Below are positions 25,448 to 35,300 of a stretch of DNA of 64,000 nucleotides, in pieces (position 1 is the stretch's first letter; every line of letters starts with the position of its first letter). The translations under genes and the position numbers were made by a program. Below the pieces are notes generated by a model. The model made no database searches. It was not told the origin of the DNA and was given only the letters and a program-made list of their open reading frames with translations. This stretch comes from Myxococcus stipitatus (GTDB taxonomy: Bacteria > Myxococcota > Myxococcia > Myxococcales > Myxococcaceae): contig NZ_CP147913.1 in the NCBI RefSeq assembly GCF_037414475.1, forward strand, positions 4,340,001 to 4,404,000, in the 5' to 3' direction.

Positions 25448-26134
25448 GTGCTCTTCCTCGGCGCGGTCGTGGTGTGGGCCGTCACGACGCCGTTCGACCG
25501 GAACGGGCGGCTGCTGCACCTGTATTCGTGCTTCTGGGCGCAGCTCTACTTCTATGTGAATCCCCTCTGGCACCTGCGCGTGGATGGCCGTGAGCACCTG
25601 CCCTGGCGCGGCCCCGCGGTGCTCGTGTCCAACCACGAGTCGCTGGGCGACATCCTGGTGCTCTTCGGGCTCTACCGCCCCTTCAAGTGGGTCTCCAAGG
25701 CCGCCAACTTCAACCTGCCCCTCATCGGCTGGAACATGCGGCTCAACCGCTACGTGCCGCTGGTTCGCGGGGACAAGGAGAGCATCGTCAAGATGATGGC
25801 GCGGTGTGAGCACTGGCTCGAGCGCGGCGTCCCCGTGCTCATGTTCCCAGAAGGGACACGCTCGGCGGACGGACAGCTCAAGCCCTTCAAGGACGGCGCC
25901 TTCGCCCTCGCCTTGAAGATGCGCTGCCCCGTCATCCCCATCGTGCTCACCGGCACCGCCCGCACCCTGCCCAAGCACGGCCTGGTGCTGGAGACCTCCG
26001 CGCACTGCCATGTCCAGGTCCTGCCGCCCGTCGACTCGGCGGGCTTCGAGGATGTGGCCAACCTGCGCGAGCACATCCGGGACCTCATCGTCGCCGAGAA
26101 GGCCCGCCTGGAGGCCCTCCCCGTCCGAGCGTGA
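25448..26134 (+). CDS. PlsC-family 1-acyl-glycerol-3-phosphate acyltransferase
   Basis: The product is 228 aa from GTG 25448. The acyltransferase motifs are complete: SNHESLGD (H-x4-D, motif I), a substrate loop LNRYVPLVRGDKES and FPEGTRSADGQLKPFKDGAF (motif III), then CPVIPIVLTG. It transfers an acyl chain to lysophosphatidate or a related lysolipid at the inner membrane. The hydrophobic N-terminus continues upstream in frame to 25394 (RLLFSIVFWTFLGISSLV), where the only start-like codon is ATT. The true start may therefore be non-canonical and the protein about 18 aa longer. Confidence 0.85.
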   Translation: MLFLGAVVVWAVTTPFDRNGRLLHLYSCFWAQLYFYVNPLWHLRVDGREHLPWRGPAVLVSNHESLGDILVLFGLYRPFKWVSKAANFNLPLIGWNMRLNRYVPLVRGDKESIVKMMARCEHWLERGVPVLMFPEGTRSADGQLKPFKDGAFALALKMRCPVIPIVLTGTARTLPKHGLVLETSAHCHVQVLPPVDSAGFEDVANLREHIRDLIVAEKARLEALPVRA

Positions 26135-26188
26135 GCCCGTGGCGACTTCGCCCGAAGAGCCCTGCTAGCGTGCCTCCACCTGGAGGGG

Positions 26189-29100
26189 ATGATGCGAAGG
26201 CCATCCGCGGTGGCACTCACGCTTGGTGTGCTGGCACTGGGCTCCGTCGTCGCGGTCATCGCCTTCCGCGCGCCCTCCGACGAAGCGCCCCTCCCCGCCG
26301 AGCCCAGGCCCGCGGCCGCCAAGCCCGCGGCGCCGCGCGAGCCCACGCCCCCTCCGCGAGGCGTGTTGTCCGTTCGAGGCCGCGTGCTCCTCGAGGACCA
26401 GAGCCCCGCCCGGGGCGTGGAGGTCACCGTCACGCGGTCCATCCCCGGCGAGTCCCTGTCCTCACGCCCCTGTGGCGCGGACACCGGGACGCCGCTGTCC
26501 TCCTTCCAGTGCAAGGACGCGAGGACCGTCCTCGCGCTGCTCGACGAGGGCTCGGGCGCGGCGCCGGTATTGAACCGCGCCCTCACGGCGGAGGATGGCT
26601 CCTTCACGCTGGACGGACTGCCCGAGGGCCCGGTCGCGCTGTGGGCCCTCTCGCCCCGGGGCACGGCGGTGGACCTCGACGTGGCGGCGGGCACCCAGGA
26701 CGTGACGCTCGTCCTCGCCAAGGAGCTGCGCGGCAAGGGACGTGTCATCGACGAGGCCGCGCGCCCCGTGGTGAACGCCAGCGTGACGCTCTTCCACACC
26801 GAGCACTCGCGCTTCTTCGAGACCTTCACCGACGCGGAAGGCCGCTTCGTCCTGGGCCCGTTGCCGCAAGGCGACTACGCGCTCGTCGTCTTCAGCCCGG
26901 GGCTCTTGCCGCTCCATGTGCCGGACCTCTTCATCGAGCTCATCGACGTGGAGGACCTGGTGCTGCACCGGCCCCGGAGCATCGTCGGCCAGGTGCTGAT
27001 GGATGAGCGCCCCGTCGCGGGCGCCGAGGTCGAAACACACGACGGCCTGTACCACCAGGTGACGGACGCGCAGGGGCGCTTCACGTTGGAGAACCTCTCT
27101 CCCCAGCGCTACCTGCTGTGGGCGCGGCACGGCGACCAGCAGGGCGAGGTGACGACGGAGCTCGAGGAGGAGCAGGACAAGGCGGAGGTGACGGTGCGGC
27201 TGGGGACCCTCTTCCGCGTGGTGGGCACGGTGCGCGACGAGGCGGGCAAGCCCATCGCGGATGCGATGGTGGAGATGAACGCCACCCAGGAGTTGATCCG
27301 CACCACCCACACCACCACGGATGCGGAGGGGCGCTTCGTGCTCGACCGGGCGGCCCAGGGTCGCATGGCCTTCAGCGCCTGGGCCCAGGGCTTTCAGCAA
27401 ACGGAGACGGAGCACCATGTCGTGACGGCCGACATGGCGCCCCTGGACTTCGTCATGAAGCGCGCCTTCGTCGTGGAAGGCCTGGTCACGGACGCATCGG
27501 GGAAGCCGCTCGCGGAGGTCCTGGTCTCCGGCGTGAAGCAGACCGGTGAGGCGCGGCCCCGGCACGACAGGCCCCCGGAATCTCCCTATGACCGTGGCGA
27601 GTCCGTGGAGGCCTATACCGACGAGCAGGGCCACTTCGTGCTCAACCTCACCCAGCCGGAAGCCCACCTCGTCAGCGCCGAGGCCGAAGGCTTCCTGGGA
27701 ACCTCCCTCGAAGTGGTGGCGCCCGCCCAGGACGTGAAGCTGGTGATGCGCGAGGGCGCGCGGCTGCAAGGCCTCGTGGTGGACGAGCGGGGCGAACCCA
27801 TCCCGGAGGTCACCCTCACGCTCTGGGATGGCGGAGGAAAGGAGCTCCGCGTCTCCCTGGGGCCCAGCGACGAGCAGGGCCGGTTCAACATCGGAGGTCT
27901 GCCCGCGGGCTCCTACTCCCTCCGGGCGGAGTTCAACGTGGGCGGCCTGCATCACGTCTCGCTCCCCGTGGAGCTTCGCGGCACGGACACGACGAAGGTG
28001 ACGGTGCGCATGGACACGGGATTGTCCGTGTCGGGCGTGGTCGTGGATGAAGCGGGGGTGCCCATCGCAGATGTCGGGGTCCATGGCTCCGTCACGGACC
28101 CCATCTCGAGCGAGGCGGATGAAACACTCAGCGACTCCGTGACGCCCTCCATCGCCACCACGGATGCCCAGGGGCGCTTCACCCTCCACCACGTGCCACC
28201 GGGCCCGTGCCGGTTGATGATCAACAAACAGGGCTACGTCCTGCGCGAAGAGCCCGCCTCGAGCGATGACCCACTCTCGCACGAACCCCAGGTCGTCGTG
28301 CCCGCGGGGGCGAAGGACGTCCGGCTGGTGCTGCTGTACCAGGGGAGCGTCCGGGGACGGCTGGTGCGCGAGGACTACTCGCCCATCACCCGCTTCAACA
28401 TCAACGAGGCGCCCTTGAGAGATCCGCTCGGCGTCTTCCGCTTCGAGGTCTCTCAACCGGGCGACCTGACCTTGACGCTGGAGGCGCCGGGGCTCACGCG
28501 CATGGTGCGCGAGGTTCACGTGGCCCCCGGCCAGGACCTGGACCTGGGAGACGTGGTCCTCAAGGCGGGCCGGCGGGTACGGGGACGGGTGTTGGACGCG
28601 AGCACCTCCCAGCCCGTGTTCGGCGTCGAAATCGAGGCCACGCCCCTGCCCGCGTCTCCTCCACGACAGGGGCCCGAGGAGTATGTCGCGCCGCTCGCGA
28701 TCACCCGCACAATCCCGGGGGGCGAGTTCGAACTGCCGCCCCTGGAGCATGGGCCGCTCCTGCTGAAGTTCCATCATCCCGAGTACCTGGACCAGGAGAC
28801 ACTCGTCGGCCCGGCGGACACCACCGTGGAGCTGCGGCTCTCCTCCGGCGCGCGCCTGGAGGGCACCGTGGTGGACCGCCACGGACGCCCCATCCTGAGC
28901 CACGTGGAGCTCACCCCGGTGTCCGACCACACCATCTCCGCCCGGTACAAGTACACCCGCAGCAGCCAGGGAGCCTTCGCCATCAGGGGGTTGCTGCCCG
29001 GGGACTATGTCGTCAGCGCGACGGCGCAAGAGTCCTCACCGGAGCACGGGGTCGGGTTCATGCCTCGCCTCGTGAGCCTGGGCCCTTCCGAGAGCAAGAC

Positions 29101-29482
29101 CCTCTCCCTCCAGGAGCGCGTGGGCCAGGCCACGCTCAAGTTGCGCCGGGCGACACCGGAGCGGGACTTGGCGCCCCTCGTCGACGGCATCGCCTTCATC
29201 AAGGTCCGGCTGTTCCCCGGGCCGCTGCCCCTCATCACGTCCCGCAGGCAGTGGGAGCGGCTCGCGCAGACGCTGGCCGTGCCTCGGCTCGAGGACCCCA
29301 CGTCCATGGAGGAGGAGCTGACGTTCCCGCAGCTGCCCCTGGGCCACTACACCTTCGTCATGATGGGAACGGACGTCCGGACGCGCCAGGTCGTGGTCCA
29401 CCGCGAGGAGGTCGGGGTCTCGTCTCCGGGCGTCACCACCCTCGACCTCGTGCCCCGGTGGGTTCCCGTCCCCGCTCCGTGA
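26189..29482 (+). CDS. Giant carboxypeptidase-regulatory-like repeat protein, 1097 aa
   Basis: The start is ATG 26189, with ATG 26192 next to it. The N-terminal helix SAVALTLGVLALGSVVAVIAF and a Pro/Ala-rich linker precede about eleven beta-sandwich repeats of the CarboxypepD_reg type (for example GRVLLEDQSPARGVEV, TDAEGRFVLGPLPQGDYALVV, VVDEAGVPIADVGVHG). Domain order, the opening cassette and phrases such as 'TDAEGRFVLGPLPQGDYALV' parallel the protein at 15026-17980, so the two are paralogues. Here no coupled lipoprotein gene follows. A cell-surface structural role is inferred. Confidence 0.85.
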   Translation: MMRRPSAVALTLGVLALGSVVAVIAFRAPSDEAPLPAEPRPAAAKPAAPREPTPPPRGVLSVRGRVLLEDQSPARGVEVTVTRSIPGESLSSRPCGADTGTPLSSFQCKDARTVLALLDEGSGAAPVLNRALTAEDGSFTLDGLPEGPVALWALSPRGTAVDLDVAAGTQDVTLVLAKELRGKGRVIDEAARPVVNASVTLFHTEHSRFFETFTDAEGRFVLGPLPQGDYALVVFSPGLLPLHVPDLFIELIDVEDLVLHRPRSIVGQVLMDERPVAGAEVETHDGLYHQVTDAQGRFTLENLSPQRYLLWARHGDQQGEVTTELEEEQDKAEVTVRLGTLFRVVGTVRDEAGKPIADAMVEMNATQELIRTTHTTTDAEGRFVLDRAAQGRMAFSAWAQGFQQTETEHHVVTADMAPLDFVMKRAFVVEGLVTDASGKPLAEVLVSGVKQTGEARPRHDRPPESPYDRGESVEAYTDEQGHFVLNLTQPEAHLVSAEAEGFLGTSLEVVAPAQDVKLVMREGARLQGLVVDERGEPIPEVTLTLWDGGGKELRVSLGPSDEQGRFNIGGLPAGSYSLRAEFNVGGLHHVSLPVELRGTDTTKVTVRMDTGLSVSGVVVDEAGVPIADVGVHGSVTDPISSEADETLSDSVTPSIATTDAQGRFTLHHVPPGPCRLMINKQGYVLREEPASSDDPLSHEPQVVVPAGAKDVRLVLLYQGSVRGRLVREDYSPITRFNINEAPLRDPLGVFRFEVSQPGDLTLTLEAPGLTRMVREVHVAPGQDLDLGDVVLKAGRRVRGRVLDASTSQPVFGVEIEATPLPASPPRQGPEEYVAPLAITRTIPGGEFELPPLEHGPLLLKFHHPEYLDQETLVGPADTTVELRLSSGARLEGTVVDRHGRPILSHVELTPVSDHTISARYKYTRSSQGAFAIRGLLPGDYVVSATAQESSPEHGVGFMPRLVSLGPSESKTLSLQERVGQATLKLRRATPERDLAPLVDGIAFIKVRLFPGPLPLITSRRQWERLAQTLAVPRLEDPTSMEEELTFPQLPLGHYTFVMMGTDVRTRQVVVHREEVGVSSPGVTTLDLVPRWVPVPAP

Positions 29483-29551
29483 CACCCCGCGAGGGCGGCT
29501 CCAGCCATACGGCCTCTCTGAAAGCAAGACTTCCCAGACCCGGGCGTGCCC

Positions 29552-29567
29552 ACACTGTCCACAGTGT
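29552..29567. promoter_or_regulatory. Palindrome upstream of the retron operon
   Basis: ACACTG-TCCA-CAGTGT is a perfect 6-bp inverted repeat with a 4-bp spacer, 25 bp upstream of the first ATG of the retron operon. Its position fits an operator or a transcription-start element. No clear -35/-10 pair could be assigned. Confidence 0.35.
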
Positions 29568-29592
29568 CGGCTTGTGATAAGTCCTCGGGCCC

Positions 29593-32322
29593 ATGTCGAC
29601 GAGCGATGCGCTGAACGCAGCAGACCTCGAGCGGTTGGCCCAGGCGGAGTCGCCGGACCTGGCCGATGCCGTGCTCGCCTTCCTCGAGCAGCCGGAGCCC
29701 ACGCCCGAGTCAGGCCAGACGCCGCCCAAGGGCGCCTTCACCTTCACGAAGCTGCGCTCCACGCTGTCCCAGTCGTGGTTCCAGGGTGGCGTCAAGCAGC
29801 GGCGCGCGTACTCGCATGCGGCGTGGCAGCGCTTCCTCGCGCAGAAGGACCTGCCCATGCCGGCGCGCTTCGCGCTGGCGGACCTGCTCGTCAAGCTCTA
29901 CGCGAGGAAGACCGAGGCCTCGCGCGCCATCCTCATCGACATCGCGCGCCGCGCCGACCTGAAGTTCGGCCTGTGGGGCGGCCTCAAGCGCATCTACAAG
30001 ATGGCCGAGGCCAACCACGACGCGGAGATGTTCGGCGTGCTCGCGTGGCGCCTCGACGTGGAGCGCGCCCGCTCCCACCGCCACGAAGTCACCATCGGCA
30101 CGCTGCACTACATGCGCCTGCGCGCGTGGCGGTACCTGCGGCACCTGGCCGCCGCCGTCCCGGAGCTCTACCCGCAGTTCGCCGTGGAGGTGCTGCGTCA
30201 CTACGACGAGGACACCTCCTGGCACTCCATCTGGGTGGCCCATCACATCTGGGCGCACGACTCCAAGAAGTACACGACGCGGTCCTTCCCCATCCAACCG
30301 CCCACGGACATGGTGAAGCACCGCGCGTTCACCGACGCGTGGAAGCGCTCGCCGGACGCGCTGATGCGGCTGCTCGACACGTGCCTGTCGGACCCCGCCG
30401 CGCGCTTCGCCATCCAGGGCCTGCGCAAGGACTTCCCAGAGGCGCTGCGCAAGGTGACGCCCGCGTGGCTGGACCGGCTCGCGCGCCGTCCGCTCGCCAG
30501 CGCGCATGACTTCCTGGTGGAGACGCTCCAGGGTTCGCCCGAGTTCCATCAGGGCAAGCTGCGCGAGCTGGGGCTGCATGAAGCGGTCCTCGCGTTGCTC
30601 CTGTCACCCAGTGGCAAGGCGCGCACGTACGCCATCGAGTACGCGCGCGCCCACGCGCAGGACCTGGCCACCGAGCGGCTGGTGACGCTGGTCGCCACCG
30701 GCGAGAACGACGTGAAGGCGTTCGCCGCGGCCGTGCTGGAGAAGCGCAACCCGCGCGAGATGGGCATCGCGCTGTTGGGCCAGCTGCTGTCGTACAAGAC
30801 CACCGCGCGCTTCGCGGCCAAGTCCCTGGAGCAGTCCTTCGACCGCGCGGAGCTGTCCGCGTCGTTCCTGCGGGACATGTACCTGGGCACGCACGAGCAG
30901 CTCTCCTGGGTGAAGGGCTTCGTCGCGTCCAAGTACCCCGGCACGGAGATGCCGGTGGCCTTCTGGAAGGAGCTCCTGGAGGACCCCCGCCTGGAGGAGG
31001 ACCCGGACCCGGTGGAGGACCTCGTGGTGAAGGCGCTGTCGGCCTACACGCCCGCGGTCATCGGCCCGGAGTGGTTGCTGGACAAGACGGCGCACTCACG
31101 CGTCGGCACCACGCTGGCCCGGTGGCTCCAGCGCGCGGACAGCCTGCCGGGGCTGGACGTGGAGAAGGTGAAGGGCCTGGTCTTCAGCGGCAAGCACCGC
31201 CACATGGCCCTGGCGCTATTGGGCAACCGCAAGCTGTTCACCGCGCGTCAGCTCACCGTGCCCTGGCTGCTCGCGCTGGCCCGCCGCGCGGACCCGACGC
31301 TGCATGACTTCGCGCACCGCTACCTGCTGGAGAACGTGGCCCCCGCGGACTTCAGCGACACGGGCGACGCCGCCGCGGGACTGGAGCGGCTGTTCGAGCT
31401 GGCGCTGGGAGCCAAGCAGCCGGTGCCCGTGCGCACGTTCGCCCAGGCGTACCTGCGCTGCCACCACCCGGTCATCGGTCCGGAGCAGCCGGAGTCGAAG
31501 TCCTACGACATCAAGCCGCGCGCGCCTCGCAAGTCGTACACGCCGGAGAAGCTGTGGCCCGCGCTGTTCGACGCGCGCGACGACGTGCGCCGCTTCGCGT
31601 TGACCATCACCCGCGCGGAGCTGCGCGCCTGGGGCTGGCACACGCGTGTGTACGAGCTGGCGGACGCCGACGCGAAGGAGGTTCGCAACCTGGCCTACGA
31701 CGCGCTGCTGCGCGCGGGCGAGGAAGGCGCGGATGCTCGCCACGTGCTGCACCCCGAGGAGCTGGACCCGGTGAAGGTCTTCTCCCTCACGGAGAGCACC
31801 AAGCGCAGCACGCGCGAGGTGGCGGTGGAGCTCATCCGCCGGCACTACACGCGGCTGGGCGGCGCCGAGCGGCTCGCGTGGCTGATGCAGAGCGCGGACC
31901 GCGAGGTGGGCCTGTTCGCCGTGCGGCTGCTCTGGGAGAAGCACCGCCCCACGCACCTGCCGGAGGGGTGGAAGCCCTCGGGCGCGAAGGAGGCTCCCGC
32001 CGCGGGTGGCGGTGAGCGCTTCGCGGACGTCGCCTCGCTGCGCGACTTCCTGCGCAAGATGCTCTTCGGCCTGCCCCCGGGCCGCGCGAAGGAAGCGCGC
32101 GAGGGCGAGGTGCAGAAGCGCCTGTCGGCCAGCGAGGCCAAGCGCCGGGTCATCGAGCTGGTGCGAGACCTGGGGCTGGAGGAAGAGAACTTCGCCCGCG
32201 TCGTCGCGCCCGTGCTGGAGGAGTTCACCGGCTCGATGGCCAAGGGTGAGTGGCAGAGCTGCCTGGCCTCCCTGGTCCAGCTGCGCACGGCGCACCCGGA
32301 CGCGCGGCTCGGGAGCTTCTGA
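29593..32322 (+). CDS. 909-aa alpha-solenoid (HEAT/ARM-like) protein, first gene of the retron operon
   Basis: The product starts MSTSDALNAADLERLAQ and is helical throughout, with no signal peptide. Degenerate HEAT/ARM-like helix pairs are visible: RTYAIEYARAHAQDLATERL, DVKAFAAAVLEKRNP, DVRRFALTITRAELRAWG, EVRNLAYDALLRAGEEG and STREVAVELIRRHYTRLGG. No nuclease, protease or ATPase motif was found. It is followed 69 bp later by the WD40/HEAT protein, then a SWIM protein, the retron RNA and the RT, all on the same strand. I infer a retron accessory protein, possibly a scaffold or sensor. Whether this one or the next corresponds to the 'ARM' component named for type XIII retrons cannot be told here. 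Confidence 0.75.
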   Translation: MSTSDALNAADLERLAQAESPDLADAVLAFLEQPEPTPESGQTPPKGAFTFTKLRSTLSQSWFQGGVKQRRAYSHAAWQRFLAQKDLPMPARFALADLLVKLYARKTEASRAILIDIARRADLKFGLWGGLKRIYKMAEANHDAEMFGVLAWRLDVERARSHRHEVTIGTLHYMRLRAWRYLRHLAAAVPELYPQFAVEVLRHYDEDTSWHSIWVAHHIWAHDSKKYTTRSFPIQPPTDMVKHRAFTDAWKRSPDALMRLLDTCLSDPAARFAIQGLRKDFPEALRKVTPAWLDRLARRPLASAHDFLVETLQGSPEFHQGKLRELGLHEAVLALLLSPSGKARTYAIEYARAHAQDLATERLVTLVATGENDVKAFAAAVLEKRNPREMGIALLGQLLSYKTTARFAAKSLEQSFDRAELSASFLRDMYLGTHEQLSWVKGFVASKYPGTEMPVAFWKELLEDPRLEEDPDPVEDLVVKALSAYTPAVIGPEWLLDKTAHSRVGTTLARWLQRADSLPGLDVEKVKGLVFSGKHRHMALALLGNRKLFTARQLTVPWLLALARRADPTLHDFAHRYLLENVAPADFSDTGDAAAGLERLFELALGAKQPVPVRTFAQAYLRCHHPVIGPEQPESKSYDIKPRAPRKSYTPEKLWPALFDARDDVRRFALTITRAELRAWGWHTRVYELADADAKEVRNLAYDALLRAGEEGADARHVLHPEELDPVKVFSLTESTKRSTREVAVELIRRHYTRLGGAERLAWLMQSADREVGLFAVRLLWEKHRPTHLPEGWKPSGAKEAPAAGGGERFADVASLRDFLRKMLFGLPPGRAKEAREGEVQKRLSASEAKRRVIELVRDLGLEEENFARVVAPVLEEFTGSMAKGEWQSCLASLVQLRTAHPDARLGSF

Positions 32323-32391
32323 GTCCCGGGCCTGTTGCCCCCCATTGCGCCCCTTCGCGATGTTAAGAAGAGCGGCCCCGAAGGAACATTC

Positions 32392-35300
32392 ATGTCCGTC
32401 CTCTCCATCGGCAACATCGAGAAGCTCCGTGCACTCGCGGCCAACGCGCGGGTGCTGCTGCTCGGCGGCGCTCGCGCCTCCAGCGCCAGCCGCGTCACCG
32501 CGTTCGAGCCCGGCACCAACAAGGTGCTGTGGAGCACTGAGTTCCCCTCCGCGGTGAACGCCCTGGCCCTCGCGGGCGAGCGCTTCGCCGCCGCGTGCGC
32601 CGACGGCGCGCTGTGCTTCGGCACGCTGTCCGACGGACAGGTGCAGGGGCGGCTCGAGGGTGCCCACGCGGGCGGCATCACCGCGCTGGCCTCTGGGGTG
32701 GACGGCAAGCTGCTCTTCAGCGCGGGCGTGGATGGCGCCGTGCGCGCGTGGGAGTGGGAGTCCACGCGCAAGGTGCATGACTGGGCGGCGGCCTCCCAGC
32801 CGCTGCGCGCCGTGGCGGTGGACCCGTCCGGTACGTATGCCGCGTGTGGCGGCGACGACGGCGTGGTGCGCTCCTTCACGCTGGCCACGGGTGCGCGGCG
32901 CGACATGACGGGCCATGAGGGCGCGGTGCGCGCGCTGGCCTTCACGCCGCGCGACGGCCGGCTCGTCTCCGGCGGCGACGACGGCAAGCTGCGCTTCTGG
33001 TACCTGGTCGGCGCGGTGGAGTTCGAGGTGCGCGGCGACAAGGACACGGGCCACGCCGGCGCGGTGCTCGCCCTGCTCTTCCCGCCCACGCCCGCGGCGC
33101 AGAATGACGAGGAGCCGTCCGACCGCGTCTGGTCCGCGGGCACCGACGGCAAGGTGAAGGCGTGGAAGGTGGACGAGCGCCGCAAGCCGCGCACGTTCGA
33201 CTGCGGCAGCAAGCCGGTGAACGCGCTGGTGTTCATGCCGCCCGCCAATCCGCGCGCGGCGAAGACGGCGCTGGGCTCCGTCTTCACCGCGAGCGACGAC
33301 CGCCGCGTCTTCCGCTTTGGCATCGAGCTGGATGGCAAGCCGGCCAATGACCAGGACACCTCGCGGCACGGCCTGGACGTGCTGACGGAGTCGGTGAAGG
33401 CGGGCCGCCCCAAGCGCGAGGCCGCCGTGCGCGAGGCCGTGGCGCTGGACGAGCCGGAGGCGCTGGAGTTCGTGCTCCAGATGCTGAGCACGGACAAGGA
33501 AGCCGAGGTCCGCCGCCTCGCCGCCATCGAGCTGGGCGCGAAGGGCCGCGTCGGCGCGCGCCCCAAGCTGCGCGAGCGCCTGAGCGACGACCATCCCCAG
33601 GTGCGCGCGGAGTCCTTCAAGGCGCTCGAGCTCCTGGAGACGGAGTCGCCGCTGGCCGCGCCCCGCGCCGCGCTGGAATCGCGCTTCGTGGACATCCGCG
33701 TGGCGGGCCTGCGCAAGCTGGCGCAGCTGGGTGGCACGTCCCCGCTGGTGCCGTCCCTCATCGCGGGGATGCTCGCGCAGAACGACTCCGCGGTGGCGCT
33801 GGCCGCCCTGGACGCGCTCGTCGAGGTGAGCCCGGCCGGAGACACCGAGCCCCTGCGCGCCGCCTTCGAGCGCGGGCTCTCCGCGCTGCGCGTGGAGGTG
33901 CTCATCCGCATCGCCGGGGCGGGCTTGCTGGGTCACCCCCGGCTCCAGCCGCTGGTGGCTCGCGCGCTGGATGACGTGGAAGCCGACGTGCGCCGCGTGG
34001 CCTTCACCATCCGGGTGATGGAGCGCCGGGCCCTGGCCCACGCGCTGGAGACCCGCGACGAGGACTTCGCGCGCTCCGTGAAGGACGTGGCCCGCAGGCT
34101 GGCCATGCGCACGCGGCAGGCGGGCGCGACGCCCACGGACGCGGACATCCAGGCCGCTCGCGACACCATGCCCGCGCAGGGTACCGTCGGGGGCGCGCTG
34201 ACGGAGAACGACCTGGAGCCGCTGGTCGCCGCCATGGCGTGCCGCACGCCGGACACCGCCGTGCAGGGGGCCCGCGGCCTCGCGCTCTTGGGTGATGCGC
34301 GAGCGCTGGGCGCGCTGCTGCAACTCTCCCGCGAGCCCGAGGCGGCCATCCGCCGTCAGGCCGCCCTCTCGCTCCAGGCGCTCCAGGATGCCCGCGCCCG
34401 CGAGCGGCTGGTGTGGATGCTGGACGACGAGAACGCGGACGTGCGCGGCGTCTCGCTCGACGCCGTGGTGGCGCTGAGCGCGGACGCGCCGCTGTCCTCC
34501 GCCGAGGCGGCGCTGCGCTCCGGCCACGAGGACGTGCGCGTGCGCGGCCTGGACCGGCTGGTGAAGCTGGGCTCGGCGGCGCAGGGCGCGGAAGGCCTGC
34601 TCGGCGACGCGCTGGAGGACGAGTCCGCCAAGGTGCGCGGCGAGGCGTTCCGCACGCTGTGGGCCTGGAACGAGAAGGTCCCCGAGAAGGCGCTGGACCG
34701 CGCCCTCGCGGGCCGCTTCCCGGACCTGCGTCACCGCGCGGTGGAGGTCCTCTCGCAGCGCGGCACCGAGGGCTGGGCGCAGGAGCGCCTGAAGAAGTCC
34801 GTGGAGGACCGCGACGCGAGCGTCGCCACCGCCGCGTACGAGGCGTGGGTGAAGCTGGTGGGCAAGGAGAAGCCGGAGCCGCACCTGGCCGCCCTGGCCT
34901 CCACGCACACCTCGGTGCGCGTGCTGGGCGCGAAGGGCTCCGTCCACGCTCCCGCGGAGCCGCTGCGCTCGCCGCTGCTCAAGCGCGTGCAGGACGAGGA
35001 AGTGGAGGTCGCCGTCGCCGCGCTGGAGGCGCTGGACAAGCTGGTGACGACGGAGAACGGGCCGCTGCTCGCGGGCCTCGCCGCCGCCTCGTTGCTGGTG
35101 CGCGTGCGCGCCGCGGAGCTGCTCGCCCCGCGCGGCGCCGAGGACATCATCGAGCCCATGCGCGGGCTGATGGACAAGGAACTGGAGCGCACCTATCCGC
35201 TCGCGTTCCTCGCCCCGCTGCGTGTGCGTGGCGCGCGCGCCCTGGCGTCGCTGGGTTCGCGGCGGCTGCTCTCGTGGTTCGCCACCACGCTGGTGACCAG

